Source: DATDAW01 sp036525185
Lineage (GTDB): Bacteria > Verrucomicrobiota > Verrucomicrobiia > Chthoniobacterales > DASVRZ01
Reading direction: 5' to 3'
Assembly (NCBI GenBank): GCA_036525185.1
Contig: DATDAW010000013.1
Span: 1-31,046 of the forward strand
DNA: 31,046 nt
In this document: positions 16,560 to 23,756 of the stretch, piece by piece
How the letters are laid out: every line of letters begins with the position of its first letter
Numbering within the stretch: the first letter of the stretch is position 1
Notes under the pieces: model-generated
Databases searched by the model: none
What the model saw: the letters and a program-made list of their open reading frames with translations, nothing else
Told to the model about the DNA's origin: nothing
Position numbers and translations under genes: made by a program

Positions 16560-17222
16560 TCAATCAGGTCGGGGGACGGGGGCGGCCGTGTTGTGCGGTT
16601 GAGCTCCCTGGTTTTGCCGGGCGCGCTGGCGGCGGTCCGCACCGGGCAAAGTAGCCGAGCGACGGATGATGTTTGAGGGCTGTTGTGGACGCGGAATCAC
16701 CTGAGGCTGCCGACGACCGATGCCCGGCCCCGTGGGGGCGGGGATGGTTTGCGGCCGAAGTTGAGTTGCGGGATTGGGCATCGGCGTTCCGCCTTCTCCC
16801 GGAGGCGGCGGGATGGCGGGCGTTGTGTTCAAGCTGAATTTGAGAACGCCGGATTCCGAGCCTTTTTGAAGAGTGACTTCGACCTTTGCAGGATCGATGT
16901 CGTTAATGAATTTCACGACACGAAGCTCGCCTTCCTCCTTTGTCCTGTCGGTCACGAGTTGGACCTGTTGCGACGCGTTGTCGAGAAGGGTGACGATCGG
17001 TTTTCCGGCTGCCGTTGCGAGTCCAACCAGGGTGTAGGCATCGGCCAATCCCGTTTGGGTCGCGGCAGGCTCCGCGACGACGGACGCAACTGTGAAGGGC
17101 GACTTTTGCCAGATGCGAGCGTAACGATCGGCTTTGTAACCTGCAGGAATGGCGGGCTCAGCAAATGCGAACGAGGCAAGGGCGGCGAAGGTGAGAGTTA
17201 GAAATGTGGTCGGCTTATCCAT
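16560..17222 (-). CDS. periplasmic protein of the T2S operon, GspC/PilP-like candidate
   Basis: The 220-residue product has a clear signal peptide (MDKPTTFLTL...FAFA, cleaved near residue 21). A small beta-rich region (about 45-130: 'YTLVGLATAAGKPIVTLLDN', then an ELRVVKFIND segment) follows, and then a Pro/Arg-rich disordered tail of about 85 residues. The ATG overlaps the gspM stop by 8 bp and gspD follows after 10 bp. The position between GspM and GspD, and the small domain resembling the HR domain of GspC or PilP, suggest that it links the inner-membrane platform to the secretin. Unlike GspC it has a cleavable signal and no membrane anchor. The function is inferred from context and the family is not recognised with confidence. 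Confidence 0.72.
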   Translation of the reverse strand: MDKPTTFLTLTFAALASFAFAEPAIPAGYKADRYARIWQKSPFTVASVVAEPAATQTGLADAYTLVGLATAAGKPIVTLLDNASQQVQLVTDRTKEEGELRVVKFINDIDPAKVEVTLQKGSESGVLKFSLNTTPAIPPPPGEGGTPMPNPATQLRPQTIPAPTGPGIGRRQPQVIPRPQQPSNIIRRSATLPGADRRQRARQNQGAQPHNTAAPVPRPD

Positions 17223-17745
17223 TTGCGGGGGCGTGCCATTTTGCGATTTCGAGCTCGAGATTCACCTTCGGCGGATCTTTATCGCTGCGAAGCGAAAAAT
17301 TGGTGACTGCTTGAAATTGATCCGGCTGCTGGATTGTCACGAGCCATTTTATAACATTTTCCAAACTTCCCGAGACGCGCATCCGGACGGTGACGGCCTG
17401 ATATTGCGGCGTTTCTGAAATTTCGCCGAAACCTTGCTCATCGATGGCCAGGTTCTGCGCACGAGCGGATTTTTGGAGGTCCTGAAAAAACTGGGGCTGG
17501 GCGACTTCGGCCTGGCCGATTTTGGGTTGCCTGGCGTCAAGCCATTCCTTTCGCTTTAACCATAACTCCTTTTCGGAAAGCCACATGGCTGCGTCCTGTT
17601 CTTCGCCTCTAAGTTGAATCGACTCGAGCTTAAGGGCATTGCGCTGGCGCAGAAGCGCGCTGACACCGAACAGGTTCGCGAGGATAAAAATCGTCGCGCC
17701 CAGAGCGATTATTAGCTTCTTTTCGAGTGGGGTTAGCTTACGCAT
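17215..17745 (-). CDS. gspM: type II secretion system protein GspM (PilO-like)
   Basis: This 176-residue single-pass inner-membrane protein has a short cytoplasmic tail (MRKLTPLEKK), one membrane span (about 11-32), a coiled-coil region (33-75) and a ferredoxin-like C-terminal domain. That is the architecture of GspM/PilO, which pairs with GspL/PilN. A segment 'SGSLENVIKWLVTIQQPDQF' with the usual PilO pattern 'G....l..fl..l' supports this. The start is the ATG at 17745, which overlaps the gspL stop by 8 bp (ATGCGTAA). The longer open frame upstream lies wholly inside gspL and has a non-membrane leader. Confidence 0.85.
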   Translation of the reverse strand: MRKLTPLEKKLIIALGATIFILANLFGVSALLRQRNALKLESIQLRGEEQDAAMWLSEKELWLKRKEWLDARQPKIGQAEVAQPQFFQDLQKSARAQNLAIDEQGFGEISETPQYQAVTVRMRVSGSLENVIKWLVTIQQPDQFQAVTNFSLRSDKDPPKVNLELEIAKWHAPANG

Positions 17746-18973
17746 CGGGCGGGGTTCCCTGGATTTGGAATTCAGCCTTGTCGTTGGGAAGAATATTCGG
17801 GCGCGGCATTTCCCATTTGAAATAGCCGAGGTCCGGCTGAGCTTTGATGTCCTCGACGAGTTTGAACGCGGCTGCGGCATTGTTGGCTTCGCCGCGAATG
17901 GTGATCCTGTTCGCGCTCAGCTCAAAAAGAGTAAATCGCACGCCGTCGGCCGGCAGTAGCCTGGCGGCCTGGTAAAGGATTTCGACGGGGTACAACGAAG
18001 GATTGATGGCTGGCTCCAATGCGCGCCAACGCTGTGAAGTTGCCTGGATGGCCTCGGCGGTGGGGCGGTCCTTCGCGATTCTTTCGGCAAGCGCTTTGTT
18101 GGAAAGGGCGAGCCAGACAACGCTGAGGATAAGTGCCGCCAATGCAAACACATACAGGGCAGCTGCGCCGATCAAGACGTGTTTGATCTGTTGCGCGCGC
18201 GCAGCTTTTTTTCGAACTTGGGCGGCAAGCGGCGGGAACAAACCGGACGGAGTGGCGGGCGCCGCCGGGTCGCCAATATGCTCGATGGTGACGGGCGCGC
18301 CAAGAATTCCACCCAGTGTCTCACGGTCTTCAGGCGAAAAGTCACCACGCAGTTCGATGCCGTCGAGCCGCCTGAGAACGCCTTCGGTTTCTAATTCGAA
18401 CCGAGTGCAAAGCAGCTCCCGGGCAATTTCAGGCGTGAGCACCGCGCCGGCAAAGGTTTGCACATGAGCAGCCTTTCCGTCGCGACTGAACGCAGCGGCC
18501 AAGCGCCCATTTTCCTTCCACAGGACAAGGCCGTCGGCAGGCAGAACCAGCATTTCCGCCGATGGCTCGTACTGTTCGACTTGCGGAAGCAGAAGATTTT
18601 CCGGAACCGGCGCCGAGAGTATGCGAATGAAAACCAGTGTCCGCGTTTCCTCATGAGCCAGGGGCGTGATTGCGACCGATTTTCCGTCGGCACTTTTTGG
18701 CGCGAGACCATGGCGATCCAGGAACGTTTGCACGAGATCCGGCAGCAGCGCTTCATCGGATGTCTGCATCCAGCGCGAGAATCCGAGGACGCCCGACGTC
18801 GGGAGCGCGACGAGCCGCAGCGATTTATCTTCGTCCTCAACCAGGGAAACGGCCCGGCGTATGAAGCGGGGCGGCGTCCCATTGTTCAGCGTCCAGACTT
18901 CCCAATTACCGTCAGCGGTTGGCCGGGCCAGATGCTCTTCCGCTGAGTGGCGGGACTTCACAGTGACAGCCAT
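17738..18973 (-). CDS. gspL: type II secretion system protein GspL (PilM/PilN-like)
   Basis: This 411-residue protein has a cytoplasmic domain (1-250) of the GspL actin-like type, one membrane span (about 266-290, 'HVLIGAAALYVFALAALILS') and a periplasmic ferredoxin-like domain with 'ELSANRITIRGEANNAAAAF'. GspL recruits the GspE ATPase to the inner membrane and pairs with GspM. The start is the ATG at 18973. It shares one base with the gspK TGA and has a good Shine-Dalgarno sequence 7 bp upstream. The earlier GTG (18988) is excluded because it lies within that site's reach. The N-terminal sequence is divergent, so the assignment leans on architecture and position. Confidence 0.85.
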   Translation of the reverse strand: MAVTVKSRHSAEEHLARPTADGNWEVWTLNNGTPPRFIRRAVSLVEDEDKSLRLVALPTSGVLGFSRWMQTSDEALLPDLVQTFLDRHGLAPKSADGKSVAITPLAHEETRTLVFIRILSAPVPENLLLPQVEQYEPSAEMLVLPADGLVLWKENGRLAAAFSRDGKAAHVQTFAGAVLTPEIARELLCTRFELETEGVLRRLDGIELRGDFSPEDRETLGGILGAPVTIEHIGDPAAPATPSGLFPPLAAQVRKKAARAQQIKHVLIGAAALYVFALAALILSVVWLALSNKALAERIAKDRPTAEAIQATSQRWRALEPAINPSLYPVEILYQAARLLPADGVRFTLFELSANRITIRGEANNAAAAFKLVEDIKAQPDLGYFKWEMPRPNILPNDKAEFQIQGTPPDA

Positions 18974-19914
18974 CACATTTCCTCCCACTTGTAAATCAGC
19001 TGCGGCGAGGTCTTCCGATTGAGAATGACACGGATCAATTTGGAATGGTTGCCCAGCGTGGCGGTACTTTCGACCCGGGAAATCGTGCCTTCGAGTGTGA
19101 TCAACGGATTAAAACTTTCCATCTGATTCTGCGGGATGCCGAGGACGCTGCCGACTACGGAGATTTGCTCGAATTTTTGATCGTCGAGGGTGTGCTCCTT
19201 TTTGTCGGCGCCGAGGCGGTATTGCACGAAGCGTTGCGCGCGTCGATCACCGACTCGAAAAATCGCATCAACGATGTCGGCAGTGGCATCGTTGAGATCG
19301 GTTCGGCCCTCTCCTAAAACCGTAAACGAGTCCCGCCAGTCCGGTTTCTTTTCTTCGACGAAGGCCATGGAATCGACCTCCGTCATTTGCTCGATCGTGT
19401 CGAAGTTGCGGAAGACCTCCAGCGTTTCTGGCGAATCGCCCGTGCGGCCCATCCAGCGAATCAGCCCGGCAATGACCATGCGCGAATCAGAGCTGGAGAG
19501 TTTCCAGTTGTTCGTAAATAACCGCTCCAGAACGTCTTCCCGGCCAGTGCGAATCAGGAAGTTGATGTTGAGACGCGCCGTTTCGCTTTGAAGTTTCACT
19601 TCGAAACGGCCGCCATCGTCGAGAGCACCACTCAGAAGCGGGTCCTCGGAATCGACTTGTGGATGAAATGCGAATGCAAGTCCCGATTCCGCGATCTGCC
19701 GGAGCCGGAAATCGCGATTCAGCGCCTGTGTTTCATCGAGGTTATAGCCCACATATTCCACGACGCCGATGACGGCCAAGGACATCGTGACGATGGCCCA
19801 CAGCACCAGCAAAAGCGCGGAGCCTTGTCGATTGCGGATTGCGGACTGGCGACTGACGTCGCGCTCAATCGCCAATCCGCCATTCGCTATCGCCAATCCG
19901 CAATTCTTCTTCAT
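18973..19914 (-). CDS. gspK: type II secretion system minor pseudopilin GspK
   Basis: This 313-residue pseudopilin caps the T2S pseudopilus tip with GspI and GspJ. The hydrophobic helix after the cleavage site is 'SALLLVLWAIVTMSLAV', the family's usual 'ALLLVLW' with no Glu at +5. Cleavage should be after Gly31 (RNRQG|S). The large globular domain has 'ARLNINFLIRTGREDVLERL' and 'IAGLIRWMGRTGDSPE', the GspK saddle motifs. The start is the ATG at 19914, overlapping the gspJ stop by 4 bp (ATGA). The unusually long 31-residue leader is mostly encoded by a simple-word repeat (19830-19905). It overlaps the gspL start by one base. Confidence 0.9.
   Translation of the reverse strand: MKKNCGLAIANGGLAIERDVSRQSAIRNRQGSALLLVLWAIVTMSLAVIGVVEYVGYNLDETQALNRDFRLRQIAESGLAFAFHPQVDSEDPLLSGALDDGGRFEVKLQSETARLNINFLIRTGREDVLERLFTNNWKLSSSDSRMVIAGLIRWMGRTGDSPETLEVFRNFDTIEQMTEVDSMAFVEEKKPDWRDSFTVLGEGRTDLNDATADIVDAIFRVGDRRAQRFVQYRLGADKKEHTLDDQKFEQISVVGSVLGIPQNQMESFNPLITLEGTISRVESTATLGNHSKLIRVILNRKTSPQLIYKWEEM
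18981..18986 (-). promoter_or_regulatory. strong ribosome-binding site deciding the gspL start
   Basis: The minus-strand GGGAGG (plus CCTCCC) lies 7 bp before the gspL ATG at 18973. It is the clearest Shine-Dalgarno sequence in the operon. It excludes the GTG at 18988 and shows that gspL, which overlaps the gspK stop, can be initiated independently. Confidence 0.8.
19830..19905 (-). repeat. simple-word imperfect palindrome inside the gspK leader
   Basis: The plus strand shows ATTGCGGATTGCGGACTGG at its left side and CGCCAATCCGCAATTC at its right. On the coding strand the words GGATTGGCG occur twice (19899-19891 and 19878-19870). The left side has the reverse-complement relation to the right (ATTGCGGATTG against CAATCCGCAAT). 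Together they can fold as a weak hairpin. It encodes residues 4-29 of GspK. Confidence 0.6.
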
Positions 19915-20570
19915 CCCTGGGTTGCCGGTAGCATGGGGAAAACGATGCGTTCGTCGTCCCCGGTTGCGTTGGAGTTAATGATCAATTCGACGAGCGAAGG
20001 GCGGAATGCGGTTTCCTGCCATTCCTTGCGCCATTGGTTGGACCGGCTGTCGTAGAAACGCCACTCGAGCTTTTTCAAATCGCGAACGAGGACGAACCAC
20101 TTGGTTGGCTCGTTCATCTGGTTCGTCTGCAGGTCGCCGGATTGATGCTGGAGACAGAAGGCGAGGAGTCCATTCGCTTGGGGCCGCGGAGCCATGAGCG
20201 TGATGCCTTCCTCAGAGCCGGAACCCTGCCAGGCAAATGCGAGAGGCGCATTCACGATACTGAGCTGTTGCACATATCCGCCGCCCTTTGCGGGAACGAC
20301 TTTGGCGGTGAACTCTGCTTTGCTGTCCAGCGTCTGAAATGTTTTACGACAAACTTCGAGCAACCCATTGAATTCCTGGCTCTGACCCTGCCGGATGTTG
20401 AGTTCCGTTGCCGCTTCGAGAGTGCTTTGAACCAACGTGAACAGCACACCGGCGAGCAACGCGAGAATCAAGACGCCAAAAACGACTTCGACCAGGGTAA
20501 AGGCAGCTCGATCGCGGATTCTTCCGCCCTGGCGGAGCATTCCATCAACGGATCTACGGCTGAAATACAT
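19911..20570 (-). CDS. gspJ: type II secretion system minor pseudopilin GspJ
   Basis: This pseudopilin of about 219 residues is part of the GspI-J-K tip complex. The N-terminal signal is 'RDRAAFTLVEVVFGVLI' with Glu at +5. The residue before the cleavage site is Ala instead of the usual Gly. The remainder has the GspJ-type beta domain ('WRFYDSRSNQWRKEW'). I favour the ATG at 20570, which overlaps the gspI stop (20554) by 17 bp. A later ATG at 20540 avoids any overlap and is the alternative. A still longer frame to 20609 exists inside gspI. Confidence 0.85.
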   Translation of the reverse strand: MYFSRRSVDGMLRQGGRIRDRAAFTLVEVVFGVLILALLAGVLFTLVQSTLEAATELNIRQGQSQEFNGLLEVCRKTFQTLDSKAEFTAKVVPAKGGGYVQQLSIVNAPLAFAWQGSGSEEGITLMAPRPQANGLLAFCLQHQSGDLQTNQMNEPTKWFVLVRDLKKLEWRFYDSRSNQWRKEWQETAFRPSLVELIINSNATGDDERIVFPMLPATQG

Positions 20571-21015
20571 ACTCGTGAGCCGTCCTTTCCTGTTTTTGGC
20601 CATTCTCATTCCACCCGGCCCGAATGATCACTTCATAGAGATTGCCCAGCGGCTCGTTCTTAATATTGTTTCGCTCCAGCCGGCTTACTTCGCGAGTGTA
20701 GATGACATCGGAGCCTTTGCCGGCTTCCAGTTCCTCTCTGCCAACGGCCAATCGCTGGCCGCGTGTTTCTGCCAGGAAACTCTGTAAATGCACACGCACA
20801 TCGCTCGTTTTCCGAATATCGTGGAAAGCATCGATGGATTGATCCACCGCCACCGCAAGCGACACTGCAGCAATCCCGAAAATGGCCGTCGCCAGCATCA
20901 CCTCGAGAAGGATCATCCCGTGTTCACGAAAACCAGGACGCGTGCCCTTCAATCGCCCGAAGCGATGCATGGGAATCGCCCTTCCCTGAATCCTTCTGGG
21001 GAGCGCCTTCATCAT
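20554..21015 (-). CDS. gspI: type II secretion system minor pseudopilin GspI
   Basis: This 153-residue pseudopilin has a type IV prepilin signal 'REHG|MILLEVMLATAIFGI' with Gly at -1 and Glu at +5. A short globular domain ends 'GNLYEVIIRAGWNENG'. The ATG at 21015 overlaps the gspH stop (ATGA). The leader is long (about 33 residues), and an internal ATG at 20970 would shorten it. It initiates the tip complex together with GspJ and GspK. Confidence 0.88.
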   Translation of the reverse strand: MMKALPRRIQGRAIPMHRFGRLKGTRPGFREHGMILLEVMLATAIFGIAAVSLAVAVDQSIDAFHDIRKTSDVRVHLQSFLAETRGQRLAVGREELEAGKGSDVIYTREVSRLERNNIKNEPLGNLYEVIIRAGWNENGQKQERTAHEYVFQP

Positions 21016-21548
21016 GGGAAATAAAACGCTTCATCCTCCGCGTTCGCCGTCAATGGGTTGAAACTAAACAGCAGCCAGTCTGTGTTTCGCGCAAAGCGGA
21101 CCGTAATCGGCTCGCAAATCCCCGTCGGCAGGAAACGCCATCGCGAATCCGTCTCCTTGCTGAAGTCGTTTTCGTCCCAATGTTTCACCCCATATGCCAC
21201 ATCGCGTGGCACATCATAGCGTCGTAAAATTTCGCTCTCGCTCACCGGCCGTTCATTCCGGTCTTTCTCCTCATCCTTTGAGTCGATCGGCAATGCTCGC
21301 AGAATGTAACGATTGCGATCGAGGATGAGCTCGTACGTTTTTCGGTTCGTTATGGCCAGCCGCCGGGCGGTCACCGCCAGCGTCTTCAACTCGTCAGCCG
21401 GCGCCCGCAAGGCGGCCTCACGATTCAATCCGCCGGCAAACGGTAGAGCAACGGCCAGCACCAGCAAGACGATGAAGAGCGCGAGGGCGACTTCAAGAAG
21501 GGTGAAACCGCGCTCAACTGCCCTTTTCCCAGTTCCCGATATCGTCAT
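21012..21548 (-). CDS. gspH: type II secretion system minor pseudopilin GspH
   Basis: This 178-residue pseudopilin has a 14-residue leader and the cleavage site 'VERG|FTLLEVALALFIVLL' with canonical Gly at -1 and Glu at +5. The C-terminal domain is the GspH type, with 'LAVTARRLAITNRKTYELIL' and 'FLPTGICEPITVRFAR'. GspH helps link the tip to the major pseudopilus. The start lies 35 bp inside gspG, the longest overlap in the operon, with no better start nearby. An acidic stretch (about 90-105, KDEEKDRNE) is unusual. Confidence 0.9.
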   Translation of the reverse strand: MTISGTGKRAVERGFTLLEVALALFIVLLVLAVALPFAGGLNREAALRAPADELKTLAVTARRLAITNRKTYELILDRNRYILRALPIDSKDEEKDRNERPVSESEILRRYDVPRDVAYGVKHWDENDFSKETDSRWRFLPTGICEPITVRFARNTDWLLFSFNPLTANAEDEAFYFP

Positions 21549-21969
21549 CGCTTTCCTTCTTGTCCGGGCCGAACGAATAAAGGTCGAAGCCGTTGGGATT
21601 GTGCCTGCCGGGGTTTACATACTGGTATGGCATGCCCCAGGGATCTTCCGGAACGGTGGGCAGCAATTGACGCCATGAACGCGGTCTTGGCGACCCGGTC
21701 GGCACCGTCACGAGTGCCTGTAAACCCTGTTCGGTTGAAGGCGCATTCAGGTTCGACATTTCATAACGTTTGATCGATGTCGTTAGGGATTGGATATCCC
21801 CTTTGACGCGAATTTCCCTAGCGTCGTCGAGATTGCCGGACACCATATAAATGACAGCACCCATGAGAATCGAAATGATTGTCAGTACGAGGATGATTTC
21901 GATAAGGGTAAACGCAGCGCGTTTTGCATTGGAACACCGGATCGCAGCTTGGAGCGGGGCGGTTTTCAT
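21514..21969 (-). CDS. gspG: type II secretion system major pseudopilin GspG
   Basis: This 151-residue major pseudopilin has a 19-residue leader ending 'AKRAA|FTLIEIILVLTIISI', with Glu at +5 and Ala, not Gly, at -1. The GspG calcium-binding C-terminal loop is present: 'DPWGMPYQYVNPG' and 'FDLYSFGPDKKESDDDI' followed by GNW. 'APSTEQGLQALV' is also diagnostic. It polymerises into the periplasmic pseudopilus. The ATG lies 5 bp after the orf319 stop, so it is cotranscribed with orf319. Confidence 0.94.
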   Translation of the reverse strand: MKTAPLQAAIRCSNAKRAAFTLIEIILVLTIISILMGAVIYMVSGNLDDAREIRVKGDIQSLTTSIKRYEMSNLNAPSTEQGLQALVTVPTGSPRPRSWRQLLPTVPEDPWGMPYQYVNPGRHNPNGFDLYSFGPDKKESDDDIGNWEKGS

Positions 21970-21974
21970 AGGTT

Positions 21975-22934
21975 TTACGGATATTGAAGTTGGAGGTCGA
22001 AGTCTTTCACGGCCATCCGGGTCGCCTGGGGTTCTGCGTCAAATTGGAACCGGTTTTCGCCGATAGAGAGCAGTTTTATATTTACCAGCAAAGTGCCTTC
22101 GCGCCAGCCGGTAAAGTGCACGCTCCCATCCTCGGCAGGTGCAAGGCCGGGATCGGTCAGATCCGGAACACCCAAACTCACTTCCCCGGCATCCTGACCG
22201 TTGAGCCAGAGCCGCAAACGCGAAGTCACGGCGAGACCGGAAACTTTGAGTTTAACCCGCGCCAGCTTTGGCAGTTCCTGCAAATCAGCCGAAAACACAA
22301 CGCCTTGTTCGATCCGGACCGGGTCGGTGGAAATTGGGGCGGTAACGACGTCGTTTAGCCAGTTATCCGAGGGTTTGGTCGCTGGAAAACCGTCAATCTC
22401 GTCATCGCGCAGCCACTCGCTGCTGCGTGTGAGGAATCCGCCGGCGAAATACGTGTCGTCGAGATAGGCCGCTTGCGGACGCGTCCATTGCCAGAGAATC
22501 CGTTGGACTAAAAAAAACGGCTCGCTGGACTGAAAAGTGAGAAACCCTTCACCCTCGAAGACCGAGCGTTTGATGACGAGCGTGCGGCGATTGTTCATGC
22601 CGATGCCTTCATTAAGGTTTTCGCAGAGCATTTGCTGATTCCTTCCATCCACCCAAAAAACCCGCAGGAAGCCGCCGGGTTGCTCGGAAAAAAATACCGT
22701 CACCAATAAATCTTCATCCGTCTCCGGGGGTTGGATTGGAAAACTCACCGTGGAGTGCTTGGCAGGCATCGCGAATGGCAATCCGCCCATCCATTGGGGA
22801 AGATCGACTTCCAGCCCGGAAGAAAAATCCTGGAGAAAAGTGTCGGCAGCGAGACTCGAATTTGACAACGACCCACCGATCGCGAGAAACGCGAGCGAAG
22901 CTAAAACGTTACGGTCAAAAAACGGGGGTCTCAC
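21975..22934 (-). CDS. exported protein of unknown function, first gene of the T2S operon
   Basis: This 319-residue protein has a signal peptide (cleaved near 'SSLA|AD', about residue 29). The mature part has no lipobox or membrane span and is rich in beta-type sequence ('GEVSLGVPDLTDPG', 'LLVNIKLLSIGENRFQF'). I do not recognise a family. Its pattern of short hydrophobic strands resembles a jelly-roll or carbohydrate-binding type fold, but this is only a guess. The GTG start at 22934 has a GAGG 7 bp upstream. It ends 5 bp before gspG, so it is almost certainly expressed with the T2S genes. It could be a secreted substrate, a pilotin-like helper or an outer-membrane accessory protein. Confidence 0.75.
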   Translation of the reverse strand: MRPPFFDRNVLASLAFLAIGGSLSNSSLAADTFLQDFSSGLEVDLPQWMGGLPFAMPAKHSTVSFPIQPPETDEDLLVTVFFSEQPGGFLRVFWVDGRNQQMLCENLNEGIGMNNRRTLVIKRSVFEGEGFLTFQSSEPFFLVQRILWQWTRPQAAYLDDTYFAGGFLTRSSEWLRDDEIDGFPATKPSDNWLNDVVTAPISTDPVRIEQGVVFSADLQELPKLARVKLKVSGLAVTSRLRLWLNGQDAGEVSLGVPDLTDPGLAPAEDGSVHFTGWREGTLLVNIKLLSIGENRFQFDAEPQATRMAVKDFDLQLQYP

Positions 22935-22996
22935 GGGACGCCTCTATATAAAAGCCAGGGCTTCGGGAATCCATCCCAAATTGTGTAACAGTTATG

Positions 22997-23012
22997 AGGC
23001 CCCAAGGAGCCT
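22997..23012 (-). terminator. possible hairpin after rnc
   Basis: The minus-strand AGGCTCCTTGGGGCCT begins directly after the rnc stop and can form a 6-pair stem with one G-U pair and a 4-base loop. It is followed by no T-run. It may end the rnc transcript weakly, or be a chance structure. Confidence 0.35.
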
Positions 23013-23726
23013 TTACGTAGCGGTTTCCGCCTGATGCTCCCAGGGCGCGGCCCAGCGCTTGTTGCTCATGGCATTCAACGCCGCGGCGGTTTCCGCCTGT
23101 TTTTTGCTCATGCCATTGCCTTTGCCCATTAAAATGCCTTCCCAGTGCACTTCGGCGATAAAGGCTTTCTCATGCTCGGGACCTTCCTGGGCGACGATCC
23201 GGTATTGCGGACTTTGCGGTGAAATGGCCTGAAGAATTTCCTGAAGCTGGCCCTTGGGGTTAAGCTCCAGCGGATGTTCCATCAGATTCTTCAAGTCCTC
23301 GTCAGCGATTGCGAGGATGAATTGGCGAACGGAATCCAGGTTGCTGTCGAGATAGATGGCGCCTACCAATGACTCAAAAGCGTCGGCCAAAATGGATGCC
23401 CGTTCACGCCCCCCGCTGGATTCCTCGCCGCGGCCCATCATTAAATACTGGCCGAGGCCGATAGCCAGTGCGTGCGATTTCAACCCTTCACGCGAGACGA
23501 GCCTGGATCGGAGTTTGGTTAGCTGGCCTTCGGTAAACTCCGGAAAACGCTTGAAGAGATACTCCGTGATGACGAGTTGGAGCACAGCGTCTCCGAGATA
23601 TTCGAGCCGCTGATTGTCAAAATGCCGCCTCTGGGTTTCGTGCCCGAGGCTGGAATGGGTGAGCGCTTCAGCAAGAAGAAGGCTGTTGCGGAATTTGTAT
23701 CCGATACGCGTTTCCAGTGGATTCAT
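23013..23726 (-). CDS. rnc: ribonuclease III
   Basis: This 237-residue enzyme cuts double-stranded RNA in rRNA and mRNA processing. The RNase III domain (1-150) has the signature 'NQRLEYLGDAV' at 38-48 with Glu42 and Asp46, and the second catalytic pair Asp115 and Glu118 in 'ILADAFESLVGAIYLD'. The Gln where E. coli has Glu38 is common in other bacteria. A double-stranded RNA-binding domain (about 158-225) ends in 'MSKKQAETAAALNAM'. The ATG at 23726 lies 30 bp after the stop of the upstream unknown gene, with which it is probably cotranscribed. No era or acpP gene is nearby. Confidence 0.95.
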   Translation of the reverse strand: MNPLETRIGYKFRNSLLLAEALTHSSLGHETQRRHFDNQRLEYLGDAVLQLVITEYLFKRFPEFTEGQLTKLRSRLVSREGLKSHALAIGLGQYLMMGRGEESSGGRERASILADAFESLVGAIYLDSNLDSVRQFILAIADEDLKNLMEHPLELNPKGQLQEILQAISPQSPQYRIVAQEGPEHEKAFIAEVHWEGILMGKGNGMSKKQAETAAALNAMSNKRWAAPWEHQAETAT

Positions 23727-23756
23727 CCGTCGCGGGGAACCATGTACGGCCGGGCG

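Noticed and set aside
23584..23616. Gln in place of the first catalytic-site Glu in the RNase III signature
   Set aside because: Gln at this position occurs in many active RNase III enzymes, and the other acidic residues (Glu42, Asp46, Asp115, Glu118) are present, so it is not a sign of inactivation.
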